The notes under the pieces were generated by a model. It ran no database searches and had not been told where the DNA came from. It saw nothing but the letters and a program-made list of their open reading frames with translations. Positions 1-8,763 of a stretch of DNA of 64,000 bases are shown piece after piece. Within the stretch, counting starts at the first letter, position 1. The number at the start of each line of letters is the position of its first letter. Source of the DNA: Gillisia sp. Hel1_33_143 (lineage in GTDB: Bacteria; Bacteroidota; Bacteroidia; Flavobacteriales; Flavobacteriaceae). Position numbers and translations under genes: made by a program. Location: positions 3,224,001 through 3,288,000 of the forward strand of contig NZ_LT629737.1 of NCBI RefSeq assembly GCF_900104765.1. The letters are read 5' to 3'.

Positions 1-3000
1 TGACATCTTCTAATTTATCAAAAAATTTAAGGCTTTCATTTCGAGCGGCAAATTCTTTAATATTTTTATCAAGAATTACGTGTTTAGGTAAATTAAGTAA
101 TTCTTCTGCTTCTCTATTCCAATAGGTTACTTTAAGATCCTTATCCAAGGAGAAAAATCCGTCGGTAATACTTTCTAAAATGTTATTGATCTGATAGTTG
201 TATTTTTTCAAAGTAGCTTCGTACTGTCTCCTTTCACTAATATCAGTATGCAAAGCAAATAGCGCTACCAGCTCCTTATTCTCATTAAATACAGGACCTG
301 CATTCAAATGGAAAAATAACTTTTTATTATTTCCGCTTAGAAATTGAATATCTCCATTCCAATATTTACCAGCATTTAATTGGGTAAATACTTCATTAAC
401 AAGCTCCGGATCTCCATACATTTCTTTCACCGCCTGTAAATTGTTAACTTTTGAAGCATTCTTACCAAGTATGCTTTTCAAGGCCTTATTAATAAAAACC
501 TCTTCCGTATAGAAATCTATAAGGCCAACTCCTATCTTAGAACTTTCAACTATATTCTTATATTTTAAAAGTTCTAGGTTGGCAGATTTTATTGGGGTAA
601 TATCTATACCAAATAGATATAAAATACCTTTTTCTTCGATAATATTTGAGGGAGTCCAGCTAATCCATTTCCAAGTTCCATCTTTAGCTAAACATCTATT
701 TTGGAAAGATTCTGAAGATTTACCATTGGCTACCTTTTCCAACCTAAGTAAAGCGTCATCAGCTTCAGATGGATGTAAGAATTTTTTAAAGGGTGTATTT
801 AATAACTCTTCCCTTTCAAACCCAAAAACTTTTCTAAATGCTGGATTTATTTCTTTTAAATATCCATCGGTACCAATAATAGCAATTAGGTTTGGAGAAT
901 AATTAAACATGTTATTTAACTGCCCTTCCGTAGATTTACGATGTAAACTGGAAGAAATTTGATAGACTATTCTTGAAATTCTATCAGATAAATTATCATC
1001 CCATAGTTTTTTTTCCGAGGAGTAAAAACTAAGAACTGCAATAGTCTCTCCTTCTACCTTTACGGGAACACCCACGGCCAAATTCTGCTTGGAGGTTTCA
1101 TTTCCTTCATTTAGGCTTACATGTACCTCTTCCTCTTTCCAGGTTATTCCAGGCAAACCTTCTCCATATTCTAAGACTTTTGAACTCACTTTAATATCCG
1201 GCAGATCATCTGCATTAGACATACTAATCAACCTTATATTCTTCTTGGCGAAACCAACCTCCCAGGCTTCCGCACTTTCGAATTTAAAATACTGCTTAAT
1301 TTTTACTATGGTGGCAATTAGTCCAGATTTATAATCTTCAGACCTGTTTAAGATTTCTATTAGGTCTTGAACAAGCTGTTGTTCTTGCTGAAAATTATAA
1401 GTATCTGTAATATTTCTACCTATTCCTACTAAACCTATGATCTTATCCTTACTCTTAAAAGGCACCTTACTTAGAGAAATTACTTCCTTTTCTCCCGTGC
1501 GACTATTTATAACATCTTCCCTATTAATTACCGGAATTCCAGAATCTATTACCCTCTGGTTATCTAACATAATTTCTTTTGCTTCCTCCTCAGGAAAATA
1601 ATCCTTAGGTTGAAGTTTAAGAGTATCCTTTTCAGAATATTTCCCTAAATATTCTGAATAGAATTTTGTATTGGTTAAGATGGTTTCGTGATTTCTATTT
1701 ATCACAAAAATATAATCTGGAATATTATCAATAATAGCACGAAGCATGTTTCTATCTTCAATTATCTTCTGCTCTGCTGCTTTAATTTGGGTAGCATCTT
1801 TTGCTACACAATACATTATTTGATCTTTAGCACTCCATTTCACAGACCAGATTACAGGAACTATTTTTCCTTCCTTATGTATATATCTATTAGAAAAATT
1901 TGTGATAATAACACCTTGAATGCTTTGATACCACGCTTTCTGAGTTTTTGGTATATCTCTAGGATAAATAACTTTGGAATAATTTAGACCAACTAGCTCT
2001 TCTGGCTCATATCCCCAAATTTCCTTACTTGCAGCACTTACTTCTAGAAAATCTCCATCCTTGCTAACAGTACAAATAATATCTTGAGATTGATCTAAAA
2101 TATTCTTGAATCGTTTTTCACTTTGAGCGATCTTAATCTTACTCTCCTCTAGCACGGTGATATCTTTAGCAATTCCAAAAACACCCGTTATCTCATCATT
2201 AAAAATTACAGGAAAATTAGTGATGTTAATTCGCTTTCTGTTGCCTTTGTGACTAATAAAATCGACATCATAATTTTCTACGCTTCCTTTTAAAGCTTCA
2301 TTGAAATGTTTCCAAACCTTTACCAATTCATCCTCAGGAAACATCTTATTGTAATCATGCTCTAAAACTTCCTCTAGATTTGCTTCAATTAAATCGAGTC
2401 CGCTTTGATTAACACTTACAAATTTCCCATCCAAATCAAAAGAATATACTGCATCTGGATAATTATTAAATAATGACTCAAAAATTTGAGTCGCTTTCTG
2501 CAATTTTAATTCATTCTCTTTTCTCTCTGTAATATCGATTAGCACAGTACTGGTTAATAGTTCATTTTTATCATTTTCAAATAAGGTTGAATACACTTCT
2601 ACTAAAAATTCTGTACCGTCTTTTTTATAAGCTTTAAGCTCTCCACTGGCAAAACCATTTTTGGATCTATCTTTTAATAGATTATCAATGCGAGGATGCC
2701 TTGTTTCAAACAAGATCTCTCTGGGCACTTCTAAGAGTTCAGCTTTAGAATAGCCAAACATATCTCGTGCAGCTTTATTAGAATCTAAAACGATTCCGGT
2801 GGGTTTGGTTAATAGAATGCCAATTGAAGCATTTTCTAAGATTTTTCTTAACTTATCTTCTGCTTTGCTAACACTATTTAGCTTATTCTGAGATAATAAA
2901 ACATCTACAGCGTTTACTTTACCTACCTCATTAAATACGGGGCATAACTGCATAAAAACAGCGCTCTCAAAATGTTGATTTTGGAAGGTGTAGAATGAGA

Positions 3001-3268
3001 CCTGACCAGTAATTACCTCTTTAAATTTTCTCCAGAACAATTTTAATTCTTCAGTAGAGACAATATTTAGTATGGAAGAATCAGCTAACAGTTCTGTAGA
3101 AAATTCTTTATCTAAAAGCTTAGCTGCTGCCTCATTAAGGTATTTTATTCTTCCTTGAATATCTACTCTCAAGATAGCGTTTTCGACAACCTTAACCTCG
3201 GCGTCTTCATCATGGATAGCTTTTAGAATAGTATTTCGATTTTCAACCTCAGCATTGTTTAGCAACAT
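1..3268 (-). CDS. Multi-PAS/GAF sensor protein, N-terminal part (probable sensor histidine kinase), cut by left edge
   Basis: An uninterrupted minus-strand frame starts with ATG at 3266-3268 and runs off the left edge, giving 1089 residues. I translated it by hand and see seven complete PAS-type units at roughly residues 20-125, 130-250, 255-375, 385-505, 510-625, 790-900 and 908-1015, and an eighth that begins near 1025 and is cut. A GAF-like domain lies at about 630-750. PAS features include S-box endings of the type DITERK and DISERR, and repeated GY/GF-S-x-E-E-L segments. No transmembrane segment or signal peptide is visible, so sensing is probably cytoplasmic. The output domain lies outside the window; a histidine kinase is usual for this architecture but cannot be seen here. 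It is transcribed in the same direction as the Wzi-like gene 60 bp upstream, and no role in the polysaccharide locus can be shown. Confidence 0.85.
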   Translation of the reverse strand, partial: MLLNNAEVENRNTILKAIHDEDAEVKVVENAILRVDIQGRIKYLNEAAAKLLDKEFSTELLADSSILNIVSTEELKLFWRKFKEVITGQVSFYTFQNQHFESAVFMQLCPVFNEVGKVNAVDVLLSQNKLNSVSKAEDKLRKILENASIGILLTKPTGIVLDSNKAARDMFGYSKAELLEVPREILFETRHPRIDNLLKDRSKNGFASGELKAYKKDGTEFLVEVYSTLFENDKNELLTSTVLIDITERKENELKLQKATQIFESLFNNYPDAVYSFDLDGKFVSVNQSGLDLIEANLEEVLEHDYNKMFPEDELVKVWKHFNEALKGSVENYDVDFISHKGNRKRINITNFPVIFNDEITGVFGIAKDITVLEESKIKIAQSEKRFKNILDQSQDIICTVSKDGDFLEVSAASKEIWGYEPEELVGLNYSKVIYPRDIPKTQKAWYQSIQGVIITNFSNRYIHKEGKIVPVIWSVKWSAKDQIMYCVAKDATQIKAAEQKIIEDRNMLRAIIDNIPDYIFVINRNHETILTNTKFYSEYLGKYSEKDTLKLQPKDYFPEEEAKEIMLDNQRVIDSGIPVINREDVINSRTGEKEVISLSKVPFKSKDKIIGLVGIGRNITDTYNFQQEQQLVQDLIEILNRSEDYKSGLIATIVKIKQYFKFESAEAWEVGFAKKNIRLISMSNADDLPDIKVSSKVLEYGEGLPGITWKEEEVHVSLNEGNETSKQNLAVGVPVKVEGETIAVLSFYSSEKKLWDDNLSDRISRIVYQISSSLHRKSTEGQLNNMFNYSPNLIAIIGTDGYLKEINPAFRKVFGFEREELLNTPFKKFLHPSEADDALLRLEKVANGKSSESFQNRCLAKDGTWKWISWTPSNIIEEKGILYLFGIDITPIKSANLELLKYKNIVESSKIGVGLIDFYTEEVFINKALKSILGKNASKVNNLQAVKEMYGDPELVNEVFTQLNAGKYWNGDIQFLSGNNKKLFFHLNAGPVFNENKELVALFALHTDISERRQYEATLKKYNYQINNILESITDGFFSLDKDLKVTYWNREAEELLNLPKHVILDKNIKEFAARNESLKFFDKLEDV

Positions 3269-3328
3269 AGATTAAAGAATTAAATTGGGGAAATTAACGC
3301 TTTAAGATACAAAAATTGAAAGCTCTCT

Positions 3329-4669
3329 CTAAAAGAAACTTTTTGATATCTGTATTCCAGCTCCAAAGTTAGGAGCAGATATAGAACTGAAATCTGATCC
3401 TAGCGTAATATTTACGTCTATAATATCCTTCCAAACACCAATATTTAGATAGGTTGATAACACAGAGGAATCTAATGTATTATCACCCTTTGCTCCATAA
3501 TTCAATCTATAACTTGATAAAAGCTTATAAGAATATTTGTCTAAAGCGATACCGCCAATACCAAAGTGGTGAACCAAGATAGTATTATTAGCAATTCTAA
3601 ATCTTTCATTATCCAGAGTTATAAATGGAACACCAAGAACTCTTTGCTCATATGTCCAACCAGATCTATAGAGATTATTATTGAAATAATTATCTCTACC
3701 ATCCGTAGTTGGGCTATTACTACTTTGATTTTTAGTGTAAAATATCTCGTATATAAAGGATTCTACCCATTTGCCTTTTTCCTGATCTTCTATAAAAATT
3801 CCATACCTACCATCTGGAGTATTTGCTAAAACACGTCCAGATCCATCATCAAAAAGATGATTATATAATAATTGAATATCATAGTGAGATACTATCGTAT
3901 TTAAGTAGATCTCATAACTTCCCATTTGATTTCCTAAGGCATTAACCTCTTCTCCTCCAACGCTATCATCACCTTCCATTCCTGTAAATACATCTATGTA
4001 ATCGTTAAAACTACTAGGTAAATCTCCAAAAGTTGGAGAGGTTCCTCCCCATTCTACAAAATGTTGAAGTCCAATCTTTAGACTGAATTTCTCATATTTA
4101 TCGAAAACAAGATGAAAACTTTTATGATGAATTCTGGTATCCTTTACATATCTATCTTCATCATCAGTTATGAATTCTTCAATAGAAGCATCAAACCCTA
4201 AACCTGCAGTTCTCGATAAATAGATAGTTCTATTAGTTCTAAAACCTAAGCCCAGTAATGGTCTTGCATTAAGAGACCATAAAATGTTTTCATTGGTAGC
4301 GCTAAGACCATTATAAAGTTCATCTTTTTGCTTTCTTCCAACAATTGCATCTAGCCAACTATTTTTAAATTGAAGATAAGATTCATCCAATTGCAGCTTA
4401 TCTGTATAACCATCTTGATATAAAAATCCTACCCCAGCGATTAAACTTGCTTTATCTGATAACTGATAACTTGCATCCCCATTTATAAAAGTTGATATAT
4501 TTGTTTTTTCATCTATACGCCCTCTTTGGTTGCTGTGTAACCAAAATGGTGATTCTTCATTAGAATATATCAATCCTTGAATAGAAGCTTTTCCATTAAA
4601 CTTTATATTTTGCGCCAAGGTAGATGAGAAAATGAATAATAGTATCGGGATGAGTAATTTTAATTTCAT
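3329..4669 (-). CDS. wzi: Capsule assembly Wzi-like outer-membrane protein
   Basis: 446 residues with a Sec signal peptide (residues 1-19, ending LAQ). The rest alternates aromatic and polar residues like a beta-barrel and ends in an aromatic pair (FF), as outer-membrane proteins do. Family-like segments are GLSATNENILW (about residue 122), NARPLLG, HFVEWGGTSP (about 206) and the NALGNQMGSYE block near 245. Wzi family proteins are barrels that bind the polysaccharide and help attach it to the cell surface. It sits next to a CpsB phosphatase and the wzc/wza genes, which fits an anchoring role at the end of the export pathway. The Wzi family assignment is by recognition and fairly sure; whether it acts in attachment or assembly here is inference. 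Confidence 0.8.
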   Translation of the reverse strand: MKLKLLIPILLFIFSSTLAQNIKFNGKASIQGLIYSNEESPFWLHSNQRGRIDEKTNISTFINGDASYQLSDKASLIAGVGFLYQDGYTDKLQLDESYLQFKNSWLDAIVGRKQKDELYNGLSATNENILWSLNARPLLGLGFRTNRTIYLSRTAGLGFDASIEEFITDDEDRYVKDTRIHHKSFHLVFDKYEKFSLKIGLQHFVEWGGTSPTFGDLPSSFNDYIDVFTGMEGDDSVGGEEVNALGNQMGSYEIYLNTIVSHYDIQLLYNHLFDDGSGRVLANTPDGRYGIFIEDQEKGKWVESFIYEIFYTKNQSSNSPTTDGRDNYFNNNLYRSGWTYEQRVLGVPFITLDNERFRIANNTILVHHFGIGGIALDKYSYKLLSSYRLNYGAKGDNTLDSSVLSTYLNIGVWKDIIDVNITLGSDFSSISAPNFGAGIQISKSFF

Positions 4670-4755
4670 TCAGAAGAATTAATTTAAAAGCTACGTTTAA
4701 CATTAGCCATATATGAGTTAAAAATATGTAATTTTATGCTATAAAAACATTTTTA

Positions 4756-5499
4756 ATGCTTTCGATTTTTAAGAAAAAAGAATATTTAAAAGATCATTTA
4801 GATGGTATTACAGATATTCATAATCATATTTTACCTGGAATAGATGACGGTGCATCTACTATAGAGGAGTCTTTAATTTTAATTAAGAAATTAAAAAGTT
4901 TAGGGGTGAGAAATTTTATTGCTACTCCTCATATTATGAACGACTATTATCCAAACACACCAGAAACTATAGGTAAAGCCCTCTCTATAGTTAAAGAAGG
5001 GATGTTAACTGATAGCGGTTTAAAGGAGAATACCATAACTGCAGCTGCTGAATATATGATGGATCACAGCTTTCTTGAAATTCTACGGAAAGAACAATTA
5101 TTAACGCTCAAAGGTAAATACGTGCTTGTGGAGATGTCTTATTTTCAAGCCCCTATTAACTTAAACGAAATACTTTTTCAACTTCAAACTAGAGGATATA
5201 AACCAGTTTTGGCACACCCAGAGAGATATGCCTATTATCATGCATCAGATCTGAGAAATTATGAAGATCTAATAAGTAGAGGTTGCCTATTTCAACTTAA
5301 CACCCTTTCCCTTACTTCTCATTATGGTAAAAATATGGAAAAAACTGCGTTAAAATTGTTGGAAGCCGGTATGTATAATTTTATTGGCAGCGATACACAT
5401 CGCATTCAACACCTTGAGAAGTTAGAAAATATTCAACTAAATAAAAAAACCCTTAACATTGTTAAGAGTTTAATTAATAATACAAAGGATATTTTTTAA
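4756..5499 (+). CDS. cpsB: PHP-type tyrosine-protein phosphatase, CpsB/CapC/YwqE family
   Basis: 247 residues. The PHP metal-binding signature is clear: DIHNHILPGIDDGA at about residues 21-34, ATPHIMNDYYP near 75, LAHPERY near 155, and IGSDTHR near 215. These His/Asp residues bind the metals used by PHP phosphatases. Members of this family dephosphorylate the tyrosine-rich tail of bacterial tyrosine autokinases, and the neighbour is exactly such a kinase (convergent, stop codons 3 bp apart). Expected role: reset Wzc phosphorylation during polymer export, in the cytoplasm. It is divergent from the Wzi-like gene (86 bp apart). Its last 60 bp also carry the probable terminator of the convergent wzc transcript. 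Confidence 0.88.
   Translation: MLSIFKKKEYLKDHLDGITDIHNHILPGIDDGASTIEESLILIKKLKSLGVRNFIATPHIMNDYYPNTPETIGKALSIVKEGMLTDSGLKENTITAAAEYMMDHSFLEILRKEQLLTLKGKYVLVEMSYFQAPINLNEILFQLQTRGYKPVLAHPERYAYYHASDLRNYEDLISRGCLFQLNTLSLTSHYGKNMEKTALKLLEAGMYNFIGSDTHRIQHLEKLENIQLNKKTLNIVKSLINNTKDIF
5443..5469 (-). terminator. Rho-independent terminator of the wza-wzc transcript, inside the cpsB coding region
   Basis: Read on the minus strand, a 9-bp stem (ACTCTTAAC paired with GTTAAGGGT, one G-U pair) with a 3-base AAT loop is followed directly by a run of seven T. It lies 33 to 59 bp past the wzc stop codon and within the last codons of the convergent cpsB gene. On the plus strand the hairpin is followed only by a broken T run, so it should act mainly on wzc messages. 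Confidence 0.65.
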
Positions 5500-5501
5500 A
5501 C

Positions 5502-7907
5502 CTAGGATTTTCCAGATTTTCTTCCAAATAATCTTCTCAACTTAGATTCTTTATCCGCTCCGTAACCGTAGCCATAGCCGTAGGAATATCCATACTTAGC
5601 TCCGTAAGAGAATTTCGAATAATCCACATCATTTAATACGATTGCTAAACCTTTAAGTTTACCTTGTTGTTTAAGATCTTTAGGGAAGTCTAATAATTTT
5701 TTATCTGTATATCCTGCTCTAGTAACGTAGATAGTTGTGTCTGCCAGCGGGCTAATTAACAATGTATCTGTTACAATCATAGTTGGGGCTGTATCTACAA
5801 TTACAAAATCATATTTGCTACTTAGATATTCCAATAGATCTTTCATTCTATTGCTCATAAAAAGTTCAGCAGGATTCGGTGGTATTGCTCCCGATAAAAT
5901 TAAATCTACCTTAATATCTTGATCACTAGACGGAGAAACTATATCCGCTGGATTAATATCGTAATCATATAAGTAATCTGATAGCCCTCGTGTTTCCATG
6001 GGCAGATCAAGGTATCTATGAAGCTTCGGATTTCGGATATCTGCCCCTATGATAACTACCTTTTTCTTGGTACTTGCCAAGGTTCTTGCTAAGTTATAAG
6101 ATATAAAGGTTTTACCTTCCCCCTTTATTGTAGAAGTAACGTAAATAATTTCTCCTCTGTTATCATTTCTAGCTTTTAAAAGATATGCAAGATTGGTTCT
6201 AAGTATTCTAAAAGATTCTGCTAAGGGAGACCTATCATTTAATTGAATGGTTTCATTCTTAGACTCATTTACTCGTGGAACCTCTCCTATAAAAGGAATA
6301 TTCTTAATTAAAGATGCTAGATCACCTTTATGATGAATCTTAGTATCCAACATAAAAGTAATAAACAAAATGACTAATGGAAGAATTAAACCGATAGCAA
6401 AACCGGCTACTAAAATCAACCACGGCTTAGGATCCACAGGTGTTGGGAAAGTATAAGCAGGATCAATCACTTTAGCTACTGGAGATGTAACGGCAAATGC
6501 TATGGCAGCTTCTTCTCTTCGCTGAAGAAGAAATAAATATAGCTGTTCTTTAATTTGTTGCTGTCTTTCTATTCCACGCATTCCTTTCTCCATTCCAGGG
6601 AAAGAGCTAAACTTATTTTGAGCAATAGCATCTTTTTGGTTAAGCCCCCTTAATTGAAGATTGAGCGTGCTTAGGGTATTTCGAATATTTTTCTTTAAAT
6701 TATCTTTAAGAGAATCTAATTGTTCTGAAATTGCTGCAACTACAGGATTTTGAGGAGTAGATGTTCTTAGAAGAGCATTTCTTTCTAATATCAAAGAATT
6801 ATAAGAGGAAATTACACCAGAAATTCCGGCATCTGAAATTCCTAAATTTGAAGGCAAAAGGTTATAACCATTATCCTCATTAATTAACTCTTGAACAGCA
6901 TTAATTACTAATTTTTGGGTTTCTAATTCAAAAATTTGCGATTCTGCTTCAGAAGATTTCGTAATAAATTTTTCTGCCCCACTACTGACATCCATGAAGC
7001 TATTATCTCGCTTGAAATCAGCTATACCTCCTTCAACAGAGTCTAATTCGGAAGTTATTAATTCCAACCTATTTTGAATAAATTGAGTGGTACTTAAGGC
7101 AACCTGACTTTTGTCTGCTACTCCATCAACATTAAATTGATACATCAGATTATTTAAAAAATCTTCAGACCTTTTACTTTCTTCCTGGGTTAACGATAAT
7201 AAAAGAATCTCATTAGCTTTTCCTTTCGGACCTATTTCCAATTTCTGTATGTATTCTGTAGTTACATCTTCCAAAGGCCTTAGTAAGATCTTAACGGTTT
7301 TATTTCTAGAAAGCTCATGCTTTACCAATCTAGGATTTGGGAGAATGGTAAATTTGAGAGAATTCACATCTACAATTTGACCGTATTCGTACGAAATCTT
7401 AGAATCATCAGATTCATTTAGAATAGAAAATTCATCTTTTGATAAAGGAGTCACTGTTAGAGATAAACTTGAATTATTAACTACAGAATCTGAAGATATG
7501 AATTTAATAAGCACTGGGCTATCATCATAGGCTTCGGTAGTAATTACGTTACCCTCAATAAAATAAGATATATTTTGTCCTAACTCACTTATAACTTTTT
7601 TAACGAGTCTTTTTGATTTTAAAGTAACAATTTGATTATCTAATGAATTATCTTCCAACGATAAAATAGAACCTCCACCTGAAGGCAGAGCTCCAGCTAT
7701 ATTTTTGCTATCACTGTCGCTCAGAACCATTAGTGATGCTTCTGTTCTATATTCTGGAATCGTATATCTATTATAAAGATAAGCAATACTGCCACCTATT
7801 AAGAAACCCAAAAATAACCATTTCCAATAGGCAAGATATTTAAAGATCTCAGCTTTAATGTCAAAATTCGATTCTTTTTCCTCTGTAAAATCTTGTAAAT
7901 CCTCCAT
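5502..7907 (-). CDS. wzc: Polysaccharide co-polymerase / tyrosine autokinase Wzc
   Basis: 801 residues. Order: N-terminal Wzz-like region with TM1 at about 28-48, a long periplasmic part with coiled-coil stretches (about 240-460), TM2 at about 494-518, then a cytoplasmic BY-kinase domain. Kinase motifs: Walker A TSTIKGEGKTF near 593, Walker A' VVIIGADIR near 625, Walker B FVIVDTAPT near 702. The C-terminus has a Tyr-rich cluster (YGYSYGYGYGYG, near 778-790), the usual autophosphorylation site. It would control chain length and couple to the Wza channel. Fused membrane and kinase parts are typical of Gram-negative Wzc. It follows wza by 6 bp, so one transcript is likely, and it is opposed by the CpsB phosphatase gene. 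Confidence 0.92.
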   Translation of the reverse strand: MEDLQDFTEEKESNFDIKAEIFKYLAYWKWLFLGFLIGGSIAYLYNRYTIPEYRTEASLMVLSDSDSKNIAGALPSGGGSILSLEDNSLDNQIVTLKSKRLVKKVISELGQNISYFIEGNVITTEAYDDSPVLIKFISSDSVVNNSSLSLTVTPLSKDEFSILNESDDSKISYEYGQIVDVNSLKFTILPNPRLVKHELSRNKTVKILLRPLEDVTTEYIQKLEIGPKGKANEILLLSLTQEESKRSEDFLNNLMYQFNVDGVADKSQVALSTTQFIQNRLELITSELDSVEGGIADFKRDNSFMDVSSGAEKFITKSSEAESQIFELETQKLVINAVQELINEDNGYNLLPSNLGISDAGISGVISSYNSLILERNALLRTSTPQNPVVAAISEQLDSLKDNLKKNIRNTLSTLNLQLRGLNQKDAIAQNKFSSFPGMEKGMRGIERQQQIKEQLYLFLLQRREEAAIAFAVTSPVAKVIDPAYTFPTPVDPKPWLILVAGFAIGLILPLVILFITFMLDTKIHHKGDLASLIKNIPFIGEVPRVNESKNETIQLNDRSPLAESFRILRTNLAYLLKARNDNRGEIIYVTSTIKGEGKTFISYNLARTLASTKKKVVIIGADIRNPKLHRYLDLPMETRGLSDYLYDYDINPADIVSPSSDQDIKVDLILSGAIPPNPAELFMSNRMKDLLEYLSSKYDFVIVDTAPTMIVTDTLLISPLADTTIYVTRAGYTDKKLLDFPKDLKQQGKLKGLAIVLNDVDYSKFSYGAKYGYSYGYGYGYGADKESKLRRLFGRKSGKS

Positions 7908-7913
7908 TTATAT

Positions 7914-8678
7914 TTATCTGGTAATAAGGACCACTATACCAAAGATAGTAGTTGCTAATGAGATTAATCCTGTATAAGATGTAATAAAGCCTGCAGACTT
8001 AACTTGTCTATAAGTAGGTTCTACATATACAATATCATTCTGTTTCAAATAATAGTAGGGATTTTTAAAGACATCTGCGCTAGTCATATCAACTTCTCCC
8101 ACAGATTTTATACCAGCAACATCTCTTATAATCATAATATTATGACGCTTACCTGTGTAATTTACTCCTCCAACAGTAGCTAATAATTCTGGGACACTTA
8201 TTCTTTCATTTTCTACATCTACCACAGTTTCTGCTCCTGCTTCACCTAATACCACTACTCGAAAATTTAGCAATCTTACGGCAATAACGGCATCCGTTAC
8301 ATAATCATGTATTTTATCTGTTAAAAATGCTTCTAATTCACTTCTAGTTTTTCCTGCAACCTCCACTTTTCCGAGCACGGGAAATTGAATATTTCCATCA
8401 ATATCCACTAAATAACCCATTAGAGATGGATTTTGTTGACCTCCACCTCCTCCTGAAGACTGTCCTCCAGATTGCATTTGAAAAGGTAAAACTACTTCCT
8501 CATTCAAAGAAGTTACTTTGATGTGCAGAATATCGTTAACTTCAAAAGTAGGTTCAAATTCCATAGCAGTTTTCATATTCTCCAACTTCTCAGCATTTTG
8601 AAAATACAGAATCTCCTTTTTAGTAGAACAACTAGCAATTGTAACTAATAAAAAAAGTAAAAGAAATTTATTTCTCAT
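7914..8678 (-). CDS. wza: Polysaccharide export lipoprotein Wza (SLBB family)
   Basis: 254 residues with a lipoprotein signal and lipobox ending at Cys17 (TIASC). A polysaccharide export domain follows (GYLVDIDGNIQFPVLGKVEV, about residues 87-106), then an SLBB-like segment with VVVLGEAG and VPELLATVGGV. A single hydrophobic helix at about 230-252 is consistent with the outer-membrane-spanning helix of Wza. A Gly/Gln-rich loop (SGGQSSGGGGGQQ) near 68-80 is unusual. The protein would form the outer-membrane channel for the polymer. It is first in a wza-wzc pair with its own promoter at 8696-8730, separate from the pgl genes upstream. Confidence 0.9.
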   Translation of the reverse strand: MRNKFLLLFLLVTIASCSTKKEILYFQNAEKLENMKTAMEFEPTFEVNDILHIKVTSLNEEVVLPFQMQSGGQSSGGGGGQQNPSLMGYLVDIDGNIQFPVLGKVEVAGKTRSELEAFLTDKIHDYVTDAVIAVRLLNFRVVVLGEAGAETVVDVENERISVPELLATVGGVNYTGKRHNIMIIRDVAGIKSVGEVDMTSADVFKNPYYYLKQNDIVYVEPTYRQVKSAGFITSYTGLISLATTIFGIVVLITR

Positions 8679-8695
8679 ATAAAAGTTTAAGGGTA

Positions 8696-8730
8696 CAAAT
8701 ATAATCGGTTATTAATAACATGAAATCAAT
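8696..8730 (-). promoter_or_regulatory. Bacteroidota-type promoter for wza-wzc
   Basis: On the minus strand the -7 box is TATATTTG (8696-8703), a perfect TAnnTTTG. A -33 element ATTG lies at 8727-8730 with a 23-bp spacer. Transcription would begin just inside the 85-bp gap upstream of the wza start. Confidence 0.6.
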
Positions 8731-8763
8731 ATAAAAAAAATTAAGACGAATTCTTTAAAAAAA

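Noticed and set aside
579-1987. Three plus-strand frames of 81-107 codons in the left part
   Set aside because: They lie antisense to the continuous minus-strand PAS reading frame and show no protein-like motif.
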